A DNA stretch of 64,000 bases from JAGTRB01 sp037439685 (GCA_037439685.1 JBBIVO010000001.1:22500-86499); one strand, 5' to 3'; numbered from the stretch's first letter, positions 19,693-28,937 are shown. Made by a program: numbers and translations. Notes: generated from the letters alone by a model not told the origin.

Positions 19693-20930
19693 TTCTGGTT
19701 TACGGTGTCAAGAACATGGTCCGCCCTTCACCTATAGAGAGGATGAGAAGGAAGAGGGTTAGAAGGATCATAGGGCTGATGTCAGGCACTTCAGCCGACG
19801 CTCTATCGGCTGTGATCGTGGAGGTTGAGGGCCACGGCCTCAAGACCAGGGTTAAGGTGATCAAACACGGGAGCTACAGGTATCCCCAAACCCTTCGAGA
19901 TGGTATCTTCGGGCTCTTCAACCCCGAAACCTCAAGGGTGGACAAGATATGCGGTATGAACTTCGCCTTAGGTCTGTTCTATGCGGATTGCGTCTTGAAC
20001 CTGCTCGATGAGGCCGATTTCGAGGCCGAGGATATAGACCTCATGGGGGTTCATGGCCAGACGGTCTATCATGACCCAGAGATCAGGGATCTCTATGGCT
20101 TCAGGACCAGGTCAACCCTCCAGATAGGGGAGCTCGCAGTATTAGCCGAGAGGACGGGTATAACGACGGTGGGGGACTTCAGGAAGAGGGATATCGCGGC
20201 GGGCGGGGAGGGCGCCCCCCTCTCGGCATACATGGACTATATACTCCACAGAGACCCCAGGCGCAACAGGGTCCTTCAGAACATAGGCGGCATAGCCAAC
20301 CTGACCTTCATACCCGCAGGGGCATCCCAGGAGGATGTCATAGCCTTCGATACGGGCCCGGGAAACATGATCATAGACGCCATCGTGGAGCACTATACCG
20401 GAGGCCTCCTACACTACGATGAGGGTGGAGCCATAGCGGCTAGGGGGAGGATAAACCGGCCTCTCCTAATGGAGCTCCTCCAGGACCCCTACTACTTAAA
20501 GGCGCCTCCGAAGACAACGGGAAGGGAGAGATTCGGGAAAGGCTATGCCCTCAGACTGGTGAGGTGGGCGGAGGAGAGGGGTCTGGCCTTCGAGGATCTT
20601 GTAGCCACGGCGACAGCCCTCACCGTTGAGACGATAACAGCAGCCTACAAGGGCCTCATACTCCCAAGATACTCCATAGATGAGGTATACGTATCTGGTG
20701 GAGGCGCTAAGAATAAAACCATGATTGAGGGGTTGAGGATGGAGCTTAAGGGAGTAAAGGTCTTGGAGTATGACCTTCTAGGTATCCCCTCAGAGGCTAA
20801 GGAGGCGGTCCTAATGGCAATATTGGCCAATGAGCACATCTTTGGAAACCCATCCAATCTGAGGAGCGCTACGGGAGCTGATAGATATGTGGTTCTCGGG
20901 GTGCTTGTCCCAGGGGGCTCCTCATCATAG
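19689..20930 (+). CDS. anmK: Anhydro-N-acetylmuramic acid kinase
   Basis: 413 residues. AnmK opens 1,6-anhydroMurNAc and phosphorylates it to MurNAc-6-phosphate, the substrate of MurQ. Motifs: GLMSGTSADALS (phosphate 1), GVHGQTVYH, GDFRKRDIAAGGEGAPL with the catalytic Asp, NIGGIANLTF, FDTGPGNMIID and YVSGGGAKN. GTS-x-D-A replaces the commoner GTS-x-DG, a small change. The start overlaps the murQ stop; an ATG at about 19716 (MVRPSP) is an alternative. It ends 6 bases inside the convergent sugar-kinase gene. Confidence 0.92.
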   Translation: MILVYGVKNMVRPSPIERMRRKRVRRIIGLMSGTSADALSAVIVEVEGHGLKTRVKVIKHGSYRYPQTLRDGIFGLFNPETSRVDKICGMNFALGLFYADCVLNLLDEADFEAEDIDLMGVHGQTVYHDPEIRDLYGFRTRSTLQIGELAVLAERTGITTVGDFRKRDIAAGGEGAPLSAYMDYILHRDPRRNRVLQNIGGIANLTFIPAGASQEDVIAFDTGPGNMIIDAIVEHYTGGLLHYDEGGAIAARGRINRPLLMELLQDPYYLKAPPKTTGRERFGKGYALRLVRWAEERGLAFEDLVATATALTVETITAAYKGLILPRYSIDEVYVSGGGAKNKTMIEGLRMELKGVKVLEYDLLGIPSEAKEAVLMAILANEHIFGNPSNLRSATGADRYVVLGVLVPGGSSS

Positions 20931-21950
20931 GCCTCCTCCCCTAGTGCTCAGATCCCCCGAGGGGTCAAATAAGGCCCCTTCGAAACCGGGGAGGGATGCC
21001 TCTATGGATTCTAGTATAGCCTCATTCACCTCTATTCCCACCGCGTTCAAGGCCATGAGGACGGCGCCCACTGCGGGCTTAAACCTGGGCTTTATAACCT
21101 TGCACCCGGGGATCTGCGAACTTATCCTCCCCCCCAATGGGTCGGCCATCAAGTCCTCGGCCTCGAAGACTCCGCCTACCAAGGCAAGCTCGAACTCCTC
21201 ACCCTCCATCTCTAAGCCCCTTATCACCGCTAAGGCCAAGGCTTCAAGCTCCTCTAGGGCTCCCCTCAGAATCCTCTGGGAGGCGGGGTCGCCATCCCTA
21301 GCTGCATCCATTACGATGGGGGCCATAGATGCAACCTCATAAACTCGGGGGCCAAATCCATAGAGCTTCTCTATGAGTTCGTATACGTCGCTGACCCCGA
21401 GATGGGAGATCAGCCTCTCCAGGAGCAGAGTCCTCTCGCCTCTCCCATCATGCGCCCTTAGGGCTGAGATTAGGCCCCTCCTCCCTATATCGAATCCGCT
21501 CCCCTCGTCCCCTAGGAGGTAGCCCCATCCCCCAGCTCTCCTCCTCTTCCCATATCTATTAACGCCGTAGGCTATGGAGCCGGTTCCAGATATAACCACG
21601 ACCCCTGGTTTACAGGCAGTGGCTCCAGCCAGGGCGACGGCTGCATCCGAATCTACGAAGGTCCTCTCCGCTATCCCGAGGTCCTCCATTATACCCTTGT
21701 AGACCCTCCTCCCCCTCGATCCCTCGCCTCCAGCCATGCCCAGATATGCAGCCTCAACCTTCCTAACCCCTCGGCATCCTCTTATGGCTTCCATAATCGC
21801 CTCTTCTAAGGATCTCTTCGCCCCCTCCACCCCGATGGTTATATAGTTGGATGGCCCGCTCACGCCCGCCCCGAGGAGCCTCCCCCCCTCATCTGATAAT
21901 AGGCAGATTGTCTTGGTGGCCCCTCCATCGACACCCAATACATGAACCAA
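20925..21950 (-). CDS. BadF/NAGK-type amino-sugar kinase (GlcNAc or MurNAc kinase)
   Basis: 341 residues of the BadF/BadG/BcrA/BcrD ATPase fold. LGVDGGATKT (phosphate 1) at the N-terminus, VVISGTGSIAYG (phosphate 2), GDEGSGFDIGRRG and ALVGGVFEA are seen. Eukaryotic NAGK and bacterial MurK, which phosphorylate GlcNAc or MurNAc, belong here, unlike bacterial ROK-type NagK. Next to anmK and murQ (tail to tail, 6-base overlap) the likely product is GlcNAc-6-phosphate or MurNAc-6-phosphate (inference). Glucosamine or an unrelated substrate cannot be excluded. Confidence 0.78.
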   Translation of the reverse strand: MVHVLGVDGGATKTICLLSDEGGRLLGAGVSGPSNYITIGVEGAKRSLEEAIMEAIRGCRGVRKVEAAYLGMAGGEGSRGRRVYKGIMEDLGIAERTFVDSDAAVALAGATACKPGVVVISGTGSIAYGVNRYGKRRRAGGWGYLLGDEGSGFDIGRRGLISALRAHDGRGERTLLLERLISHLGVSDVYELIEKLYGFGPRVYEVASMAPIVMDAARDGDPASQRILRGALEELEALALAVIRGLEMEGEEFELALVGGVFEAEDLMADPLGGRISSQIPGCKVIKPRFKPAVGAVLMALNAVGIEVNEAILESIEASLPGFEGALFDPSGDLSTRGGGL

Positions 21951-22025
21951 TGCTCCCTATCACCATATCGAACTCCATTCTAATTTTCTAAAGGGCTCTT
22001 AAAAAGGCATCAAAGAGTTTCATTC

Positions 22026-22160
22026 CTGAAGCAGGCCGAAGGCCTGGTGGCGTAGGGGCGAGAGGCCATAGGCGGCCCCTCCTCTCTATGGGAGCAGCCC
22101 GTCCAAACCGCCTACAAGGGCCTTCGCCTCAGTCCTGAGGAGGTCGCGGCCTAGTTTAAT
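22026..22160. ncRNA. Possible structured RNA in a GC-rich island
   Basis: A GC-rich block within AT-rich spacer that encodes no protein. It contains self-complementary stretches (AGGCCGAAGGCCT, CCTCAGTCCTGAGG) and long-range pairing potential (GGCGG with CCGCC). TATA-like sequences occur on both sides (CTTAAAAAGG about 22000; TTTAATTAAA about 22155), so the strand is uncertain. No known RNA family was recognised. Confidence 0.3.
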
Positions 22161-22240
22161 TAAAGGGTTTAATCCGAGCCGTTTTCGTGCCCATGCCCGA
22201 GATCCCTGATGAGGTTCGAGCTTGATTTTTGGTCGATGGT

Positions 22241-23560
22241 TTAGAGGAACTCCCTTAAGGACCTCTGCCGCGTTTCGTTGGTGACCCCCTCAGCCCTCTC
22301 TTCTCCTTCTCCCCCTTCCCTAGCTATCCCCTCCCCCCTCTCAGGGAATATTATGATCTGCCCGTAGACCCCATCATAGCCGGGGACAACCTTGATCCTC
22401 CCATCTCTCACGCGGATGATGGCCTTGGCGATCGATGGCTCCACTACCTTCACCATCTCCTCCAGTTCAGCATCTATTAAGACCGAGTATTCATCTCCAA
22501 AATATGAGACGAGAGGATTGTAGATATTCCAGACCCTCTGCGAGCTTGGGGAGCTCGCGCCGGTAACGGCCGATATGACCTCTGAGAGGGGGAGGAGCTC
22601 TATGTAGCCAGGTGAGCCTGGGGGCCTGAAGCCGTATGGTCTATCTGCAAGCTCCTCAACTCTCTGCTCAACCCCCTTTGTTAGCCTCCTATGACAGGCT
22701 GGACAGATATCTCCAAGCCTTATAGCCTCCACGGGCGGTAGCGAGACCTTGCACTCCCTGTGGCCTGTCCAGTGATACTTCCCATATGCAGGGTTCGTCT
22801 CGATGGTGAACCTTAGGCGGTTGGGGTCCTTCCTCTTGATCGAGTCCACTATATCCCAGTAAGTTAAGTTTTCAAGCTCGAAGACGTTTGCCTCCCGCCC
22901 GATCCTCCAGGGCCAGCTCGAATGGGAGTCGCTGTTGGACAGCAGCGTGAACCTATCTAGGGCGCTCAGGCGCCAATTCATGGGAGGATCTGAAGACAGG
23001 CCCGTCTCCAAAGCATGTATGTGCTTGGTCATGTCTTGGTAGCAGTCCTCCATCCTGTCAAAGCCGCTGAATGCTCCGAAGACGCTGAACCATGGGGTCC
23101 AGGCGTGCGCCGGGAAGACCATGTTATCTTCAGAGGCCTCCATTATCTCCTCCACAAAGTGCGATGCGGGCATGTCTAATGTTGGCCTACCATCGGCCTC
23201 AAGGTCTCCATATCTAGATAATCTATCGTTTATCTGCTCAGCCACCTCTAAGCTCGAAGTCAATATAACATGGTGAACCTTCTTCCTTTCATTGTTGAAT
23301 GTGAAAACGGTTGAAACCTCTCCGGTTATCATGAAGTGAACATCAGATCTCAGGTTTTTCGGCCTATATAGGCCTGTTCCATCGATCAATTTGAGGCTCT
23401 CCTCAACCTCATGGAGCCATCTTGGATGGGTGAAGTCCCCCGTCCCGACAAGCGATAATCCCTTCATCTTAGCGAAATAGGCTATATCGGTTATATTCAT
23501 GTTCGCGCTTGTAGCCCTACTATATTTACTATGAATATGTAAATCCGCTATGACCCTCAT
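22241..23560 (-). CDS. Endonuclease Q-like PHP-domain DNA repair nuclease with PIP-like tail
   Basis: 439 residues. The PHP domain begins ADLHIHSKYSRA and continues with GTGDFTHP, FPAHAWTPWFSVFG and SNSDSHSSWPWRIG, providing the clustered His/Asp metal ligands. A zinc-binding module follows (HREC... CPAC, about residues 268-293) and then a C-terminal domain. This order matches archaeal EndoQ, which nicks DNA 5' of deaminated bases (uracil, hypoxanthine). The last residues, QRSLREFL, fit a PCNA-interacting (PIP) motif. A general PHP phosphoesterase is the alternative, less likely given the zinc module. Confidence 0.82.
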   Translation of the reverse strand: MRVIADLHIHSKYSRATSANMNITDIAYFAKMKGLSLVGTGDFTHPRWLHEVEESLKLIDGTGLYRPKNLRSDVHFMITGEVSTVFTFNNERKKVHHVILTSSLEVAEQINDRLSRYGDLEADGRPTLDMPASHFVEEIMEASEDNMVFPAHAWTPWFSVFGAFSGFDRMEDCYQDMTKHIHALETGLSSDPPMNWRLSALDRFTLLSNSDSHSSWPWRIGREANVFELENLTYWDIVDSIKRKDPNRLRFTIETNPAYGKYHWTGHRECKVSLPPVEAIRLGDICPACHRRLTKGVEQRVEELADRPYGFRPPGSPGYIELLPLSEVISAVTGASSPSSQRVWNIYNPLVSYFGDEYSVLIDAELEEMVKVVEPSIAKAIIRVRDGRIKVVPGYDGVYGQIIIFPERGEGIAREGGEGEERAEGVTNETRQRSLREFL

Positions 23561-24145
23561 GTTCTCTCGCCTACCCTCATATTTTTTGAGGGGGGTCTTA
23601 ACTCCTCTTTCACAAGAAGAGGAGGCCGCCTTCCCTTAGACATGCTCAAACCCACTTCCAACAGTTCCCCATATCTCCTCTGGGGTCCGGTATATTTTAA
23701 CATGAAACTCTCATCCTCCCGCCATGAAAAAAGGCCCCTCGACGTTGACGTACACCCGTGTCGAGCCCACCCTTCTATGCCCGGGGAATCCTCGACATGC
23801 AGGATATCCTTCCTTTGATGAAGTCGCCTTCTAAAGCCCGATGATATGAATCGGATCTCTTTAAGCCTCAGGTTATTCAACCTCTGAGCCAGGGTTAGAC
23901 GTGGTTAGGCTGATGGGGGAGTCTCTAGGGGAGGCCTTAAACCTGTTCTTGGCTCTGCGCCGCTTCACAATCCCGTCCTTGAAATGGACCAGCCCAGGGC
24001 GGTCTAGGCCTCTGAGGGTAATACCAGACGGGTGAGTTAACCATATCCGACCAGCATCTTGGCACTCAGCTCCCTCTTCTAACTCGGCCTATTTACTGCG
24101 TCTAGGTAGGGCATAACCCTTCAATCCCATTTGCTCGTTTTAACA
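23561..24145. other. Gene-poor region upstream of the EndoQ-like gene
   Basis: No convincing gene. A minus-strand open frame (23557-23880) overlaps the EndoQ start but has no recognisable domain or hydrophobic/charged pattern of a real protein. 23900-24140 may hold decayed mobile DNA next to the IS605-like element; nothing more can be said. Confidence 0.35.
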
Positions 24146-24150
24146 CCGTG

Positions 24151-24405
24151 AGCGGGAAATCCCACGTGCTTCAGCTGTGGGATGAAAGCGAACATTTTAT
24201 ATCCTCCCTTTTTTTGTTGTTATTTCTGCTAGGCATGGGGCAGGCCGAAGTCACGCCTGTGGAGACCGAGACCTCCGTAACCCAACCTCCAGACGTGGCC
24301 CATGAAAACGGTCTCGCCGAAGGAGACCTGCGCTCTGGGTGGATGGGGACCGAGTCTGGTCGCAGAAGCAGGAAGCCCACAGGCTTCAGCCGTGGGTAGT
24401 TCACT
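24151..24405 (+). mobile_element. Miniature IS200/IS605-derived element
   Basis: About 250 bases bounded by two hairpins. Left: ATCCCAC / GTGGGAT (24159-24165, 24177-24183) followed by GATGAAAGCGAAC. Right: CCCAC-A-GGC, loop TTCA, GCC-GTGGG (24376-24396). Between them a frame encodes a TnpB-like C-terminal tail (QAEVTPVETETSV... RRSRKPTGFSRG) that ends inside the right hairpin, as in many IS605 tnpB genes. The transposase and most of tnpB are missing, so this is a MITE-like remnant that could be mobilised only in trans. The right end is also where the guide (omega) RNA scaffold of TnpB would lie. Confidence 0.6.
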
Positions 24406-24776
24406 GCTCCTCAAACCAAGATCTCCTATAAGCCTCTTCGAATATATCCATAAGCTCAGACATCAGGCTCATCCGCACACGTCTTCATCTCCACCTTCCC
24501 GTGAAGAATGTTCCTTGCTGAATGGACGAAAGGCCAGAAATAACAGTCTGATGGCGAACTCCAACAATAAGGGATATGTTTTCAATGTGTGTACCAACTC
24601 TTTGAGTTTTTGATGCAGATGTTAGTACTCTGCAATTTTTATTATGTGGATCTTTTATGTTTTTCTTGTCGCACCGCCCCTTCATAAACGGTGTTTAACG
24701 TTTATGTTTTCCTGACCAAGGCTTATGGTGTTTTGGAAAACCTTCATTCTGCGCAATGCTTATAAATAAGGCGTAG
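24406..24776. promoter_or_regulatory. Upstream region of second vapBC with 8-bp inverted repeat
   Basis: No intact gene. CATAAACG (24683-24690), an 8-base spacer and CGTTTATG (24699-24706) make a perfect inverted repeat about 50 bases before a TATA box (CTTATAAATAAGG, 24759-24771). It is a likely operator for the following toxin-antitoxin genes. A short minus-strand frame (about 24402-24473) ends at the edge of the miniature element and may be a truncated gene. Confidence 0.45.
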
Positions 24777-24794
24777 ATGTTTACGGTGATGTTT

Positions 24795-24986
24795 ATGGTT
24801 AGAAAGACGACGATCCTCCTCAGGGAAGATGTTTACCAAGCCCTCAGGGAAGAAGCGGGAGCCAGAAACCTTTCTAGTTTAGTAAATAAAATTTTGATGG
24901 AGCATTTTTTAAAAAAGGAGAGTATGTTCGGGGTTATGAGGCCGGTTGACATCAGCGAGTTAAGGGACCATAGGGATAGGATATGA
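24795..24986 (+). CDS. vapB: VapB-type antitoxin
   Basis: About 63 residues. MVRKTTILLREDVYQALREEAGARN is a typical ribbon-helix-helix N-terminus, with a C-terminal segment that would bind the toxin. In-frame ATGs also occur at 24777 and 24789; the TATA box at 24759-24771 favours a transcription start close to 24790, so 24795 is chosen. It overlaps the vapC gene by ATGA. Confidence 0.75.
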   Translation: MVRKTTILLREDVYQALREEAGARNLSSLVNKILMEHFLKKESMFGVMRPVDISELRDHRDRI

Positions 24987-25372
24987 GGTATGTAATAGAC
25001 TCGTATGCATGGTTAGAATATTTTATGGGAACAAGGGCTGGAGAAAAGGTAAAACTCTTAATCGAGGGTTTGGATGAGAAGATAACACCAACAATTTGTC
25101 TCGCCGAAATATATGCTAAAACTTTAAGGGTGGGAGATGAGGAGTTGGCTGAAAAACAGAGAAGATTCATTAAAGAAAGAAGTGCTCTTGTTTTATTAGA
25201 TGAAAAAATAGCCGTTGAATCGGCTAAAATTGACTGCATAATGAAAAAGAAGATTGAGGGTTGGGGACTAGCTGACTCTATAGTGTACGCTACAGGATTA
25301 ACAAAAAAAGCTGAAATAGTGACTGGAGATGAACATTTTAAAAACCTTAAAAATGTGATTTTCATTAAATAA
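24983..25372 (+). CDS. vapC: VapC-type PIN-domain ribonuclease toxin
   Basis: 129 residues with the PIN acidic quartet Asp6 (VIDSYAWLEY), Glu42 (CLAEIYAK), Asp98 (GLADSIVYAT) and Asp116 (IVTGDEHF). Coding DNA is AT-rich compared with neighbours, as is common for horizontally moving toxin-antitoxin genes. Translationally coupled to vapB. Confidence 0.86.
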   Translation: MRYVIDSYAWLEYFMGTRAGEKVKLLIEGLDEKITPTICLAEIYAKTLRVGDEELAEKQRRFIKERSALVLLDEKIAVESAKIDCIMKKKIEGWGLADSIVYATGLTKKAEIVTGDEHFKNLKNVIFIK

Positions 25373-25525
25373 GCTATCTGTGAACAGAGCTGGCCGGAAG
25401 GGCGCGACGTTCAATAGTTTTCACGCGTTTAACTGTAGCTTTTCTTAAATGACAGTTACTTTGGCGGATAATCTTCTATGGATGGGCCTTCATGCTTGAA
25501 GGGTGCGGTAGGCTGCACACGATCA

Positions 25526-25846
25526 TCAGACCTGCATGGCTTGTTTTATCCATTTTTTGTATAGGGAGGCCTTCTCTGAGGGGTGCACATGGATCTCGAA
25601 CGGGTCTCTTATTCCGGCTTTCCATAGTTCAAGGTGAACCTTGGTTGAGTTCAGCTTCGTGACTATGATGATGTCTATGTCACTTGAATAGTTGTACTTT
25701 TTCTCTGCAACCGAGCCGAAGATGAAGATTTCTGCTTTAGGATCCAATTCAATTACATTCTTCTTAATGGTTTCCAGGTTTTCCGCCATTTTTTGAAGGC
25801 TTCCCGCCTTTTAAGAGCTCTCTTAACCAGAATCTCATGTGACATT
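25526..25846 (-). pseudogene. MNT-type nucleotidyltransferase, 5' end frameshifted
   Basis: The intact frame from the ATG at 25789 gives 87 residues with IFIFGSVAEKKYNYSSDIDIIIV, the nucleotidyltransferase GS...DxD motif. Upstream, in another frame, an ATG at about 25846 starts MSHEILVKRALKRREAFKK, which joins the main frame if one A is added to the A run near 25790. The original protein was therefore about 106 residues. It is partner of the broken HEPN gene next to it. Confidence 0.6.
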
Positions 25847-26230
25847 TTTCATAATCTCCTTAACGGCCTTCTCCAGTTTCTCCACTTCCTGCACGGTGAA
25901 TTCTCTCATAACATATCTGGATGTTATGTATGCATCCTCTAGCAAACCTAGTTGCAACAAATAATTTTCTAAAACACTCTTCACAACAGGTTTTTGTTAT
26001 CTGGAATCACATCTGAAATTATCTCCAGGAGAGTTCTAACCCTGTGCGTTCTCGGATAGTCGACACCCTCCGTCAGCAACCTTGCCTTCAAAAAAGCTGC
26101 AATGCCTGTTCGAGGCTGAAGGCTGCCTGATCGTAGAAGCCTCAACTTGTTTGGATATTCAGCGGTTTCCAAAAACTCTTTGACCTCTTAAGCAGATTCT
26201 CTTTCCTCCCTTCGAGTCGCCATACCGCCT
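25835..26230 (-). pseudogene. Decayed HEPN-domain gene
   Basis: Segments in different frames assemble into a HEPN protein: WRLEGRKENLLKRS, EFLETAEY, GFYDQAAFSLEQALQLF, LKARLLTEGVDYPRTHRVRTLLEIISDVIPDN, and VLENYLLQLGLLEDAYITSRYVMREFTVQEVEKLEK. At least four frameshifts occur in under 400 bases, one of them in a run of T. That density points to real decay of the toxin-side gene, next to an equally damaged MNT gene, though clustered sequencing errors in AT-rich DNA are possible. Confidence 0.6.
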
Positions 26231-26239
26231 CTACCCAGC

Positions 26240-26725
26240 ATAAAATATCGACTCGACCAAGATATTTAAACTCGCTTCGAGCAGCATGGAACCCTGCTCC
26301 TCCACATGCATCTCAGGCCTTTCCAGATGCTCCATCAGAAGTCTATGCTATCGGCGCGGGGGTCAGGTAATGGGCATGATTATATGGTTGGCTCATGTTC
26401 CTTGTTCCCGGTATTGGGTTTATGGACGCATCATCATAAATGGAGTATATATCTTTATCTAAGGGGATGGACTATTGTTTTTAATCCTTCCGCCTCCACC
26501 ATTTTGCCTAGTTTTCAACCCTAGGTTAAGATGGCACTGAACTCTTTATCTGATATCTCTACCATTGTCACTTGAAAAATCCCTTTCCTATCTGCTAGCT
26601 GGGCGAGGAGCCTTTCTGAGTAGTGTGTTCTAAATTATTTCTAATTCTATGGATACCTTTATTGGATAAGCTTGAGAAAGGGAAAATATAAATTATTGGT
26701 CTCCTTAATTGAGATAGGAGCTAAG
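26240..26725. other. Gene-poor region with a short C-terminal gene fragment
   Basis: AT-rich. On the minus strand 26521-26625 encodes SERLLAQLADRKGIFQV followed by TMVEISDKEFSAILT and a stop; it looks like the end of a lost protein. The family is not recognised. Nothing else found. Confidence 0.3.
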
Positions 26726-27011
26726 CCCATATATTGTTCTTCTCTCGAAGCTCACGGCCGATGGTAGAAAACGGTGAAGGAGAAACCTGAAAGGATAAAG
26801 GAGGTGAATAGGGAGATAGGGGTCTTAGGAGCAAAGGTTATTTGTCAATATGCGGTGCTAGGCCCCTATGGCTTCGTTAATGTTGTCGAAGCGCCTGACA
26901 CCGAGGCGGTTGCCCGCATCTCTGTGGAACTCGGATACCGCGGAACTGTTGATTATGAGCATGCTTGCCATACCGATAGAAGATTTCATATCAACGCTGG
27001 AGAAAAAATAA
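26726..27011 (+). pseudogene. GYD-domain protein, two frameshifts
   Basis: The central frame (GTG at 26774) reads VKEKPERIKEVNREIGVLGAKV, then QYAVLGPYGFVNVVEAPD and ISVELGYRGTV, a clear GYD-domain protein. Upstream in another frame is YIVLLSKLTADGRK, restored by adding one A to the A run near 26770. Downstream the natural ending IMSMLAIPIEDFISTLEKK (stop 27009-27011) is in a third frame. The frame otherwise runs on to 27061 with unrelated residues. Function of GYD proteins is not well known. Decay or sequence error cannot be separated. Confidence 0.62.
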
Positions 27012-27020
27012 GCATCCACC

Positions 27021-28937
27021 TCACTCCAATTTATTTTCATGGTTTTCCCAAAATTGCTTAATTTCCGCCATCATGTCATCTTTATCAGATTTTATGATCT
27101 TAAAATTTCTTTGAACATAATCCGGCAGCAAACTCATGAATTGTTTATATCTTTTATCGCCCAGTATGAATACTGCTCTATCCTCTTTTGATCTTAATGC
27201 TCTTCCAAGAGATTGAGATGCCCTCTTAATGGCGGGTAAAATGTATCCGTAAAATATGCCCTTCCTCTCACCATAGATTTTTTTGTAATACTCAAGATAT
27301 TTCCTAGTTCTGAGGGTCATCTTGTCGAATGGTACTCCAACTAGGTATATCCCCTCCAACTCCTTCCCGGGGAAGTCCGCCCCCTCGGCGTATCTCCCAG
27401 TCATGGTGGCGCATAGAACCCCCTTCTCTTCGCCATATGCGCACTCTTTAAACTCTTCTAGTATCTTTCTGCTGACCCTGCCGGAGATCCCCTGCCTCTC
27501 GATGAAGAGCCTTCTTCCATTCCCCTTTATGACCTCCTCCAGCCCATGCCTCAGGAGGCTCTCCTGTATCCTGTAGCTCGCTGAGAAGACTGCGAGGTTT
27601 GTCTCTAGGCATCCTATAAAGCTGTTTATCGAGGATATGTAGGACTTGGCCATCTCCTCCTCGAGCTCCTCCCCCTCAGATGTCAGGTCCTCCGTTATTA
27701 GGGAGATGGAGCTCCTCTCATCGAAATTCGATGGGAAGGCCCTACCGGAATATTGGTCTAACCCTATCATCTCGGCGAAGGGGTCTATCGGCCTTATGGT
27801 TCCCGAGCAGAATATGCAGCGGTGGAACCTCCTCCAAACGTCCCTTAGGGTTTCGCTCGCCCTCATATCCCACATCTCCACCACGAGGTTCCTCCTCTTC
27901 TCCATCGAGGCTAGGAAGACGACTCCCTCGGTGTCTAGGTTTTTTAGGGCTGAGATCCAGAAGCCGCTCAGCCTGTAAAGGCTGGATCTTGGAGCCTTTC
28001 CATAGGCCATCCTTCTCCTCCTTAGATATGTGCCCATCCTCCTCATCCTCTGGATCATGTGGCTGAATGTCGCAGCGTCTTCGGCGCAGTGCTCTATGCA
28101 TCCCTTCACATCGAACTCTGTCTCCTCTTCCTCCATGCTCCTAAGAGTCTTTACGAAGTATCTGTCCATATGGAGTAGGAGCTCCTTCAGGTCCTCATAG
28201 CCGGTGGGGTGGGCCTGGTTGAGCTCCCTGGAGGCGAACCTTAGGGTTCCCAGGGTAACCCTCTCGGAGTTCAGGTTTGAGCATGCCCTCTGGATGTTGT
28301 GGGCCTCGTCCACGACAAGGTAAGCCTCCCTGTAGCTTATCCATCTGCGCATGGCCCAGCCTATGGCCTCATCTAGTACGTAGTTGTAGCTCAGGGCCAC
28401 GACATCCGCGTAGGGTATTAGGCTGGACTGGAGCATGTAGGGGCACACCTCCAACCTCTCGCAGTGCTTCAGGGTCTCCGAATAGAGCCTTGGGGCCTCT
28501 GTGAACCCTCTCAGAAGGGTCGATTGGATCCTTAGGAAGTTTAGACGGTATCTACAACCCTTATTGGACCTGCATAGGTAGGATACATCCTCATGCTCCA
28601 ACTCTCCCCGGATCTTGAGGTCTCTAAGGAGGAGGCACATATCCCTCTTGCCCCTGAAGGAGATCCCGAAGATCCTCCTATCCCTCCCTTTCATCGCCTT
28701 AAGCTCCTCTATAGGCCTATCCGTCTCGGTTCCGGTGCGGACGGCCCATATCACCTGCCTGCCCTCCCTTTGGGCCAAGGGTAAGAGGGCGGCGAGGATT
28801 AGAGGCGTCTTCCCGAAGCCCGTTGGGGCATCCACCAGAACATTTCCCCTCCTTACCTCCTTCCTGACGAAAGAGAGGAATTCGAGCTGCCCCTCCCTCA
28901 ACTCGTATGGAAAATAGGTAAGAGGATCCTCGGACAA
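27021..28937 (-). CDS. XPD/Rad3-family DNA helicase (possible Fe-S)
   Basis: 638 residues. Superfamily 2 helicase with Walker A APTGFGKT (37-44), DEAH box (210-213), a Cys cluster suited to a 4Fe-4S site (Cys101, 122, 128, 159, 165), and the C-terminal motif VI SLGRALRSKEDRAVF. XPD-type 5'-3' helicases act in archaeal DNA repair. The Cys spacing is close to, but should be aligned with, the canonical four-Cys XPD site; DinG-like helicases are the alternative. The end overlaps the last bases of the GYD gene's extended frame. Confidence 0.85.
   Translation of the reverse strand: MSEDPLTYFPYELREGQLEFLSFVRKEVRRGNVLVDAPTGFGKTPLILAALLPLAQREGRQVIWAVRTGTETDRPIEELKAMKGRDRRIFGISFRGKRDMCLLLRDLKIRGELEHEDVSYLCRSNKGCRYRLNFLRIQSTLLRGFTEAPRLYSETLKHCERLEVCPYMLQSSLIPYADVVALSYNYVLDEAIGWAMRRWISYREAYLVVDEAHNIQRACSNLNSERVTLGTLRFASRELNQAHPTGYEDLKELLLHMDRYFVKTLRSMEEEETEFDVKGCIEHCAEDAATFSHMIQRMRRMGTYLRRRRMAYGKAPRSSLYRLSGFWISALKNLDTEGVVFLASMEKRRNLVVEMWDMRASETLRDVWRRFHRCIFCSGTIRPIDPFAEMIGLDQYSGRAFPSNFDERSSISLITEDLTSEGEELEEEMAKSYISSINSFIGCLETNLAVFSASYRIQESLLRHGLEEVIKGNGRRLFIERQGISGRVSRKILEEFKECAYGEEKGVLCATMTGRYAEGADFPGKELEGIYLVGVPFDKMTLRTRKYLEYYKKIYGERKGIFYGYILPAIKRASQSLGRALRSKEDRAVFILGDKRYKQFMSLLPDYVQRNFKIIKSDKDDMMAEIKQFWENHENKLE

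Noticed and set aside
23557..23880. Minus-strand 107-residue frame upstream of the EndoQ gene
   Set aside because: No recognisable domain, odd residue mix and start region overlapping the EndoQ gene; I do not call it.
24148..24399. Complete open frame through the miniature element
   Set aside because: Its first third is the left hairpin and flank; only the end resembles a TnpB tail, so it is part of the element, not a gene.
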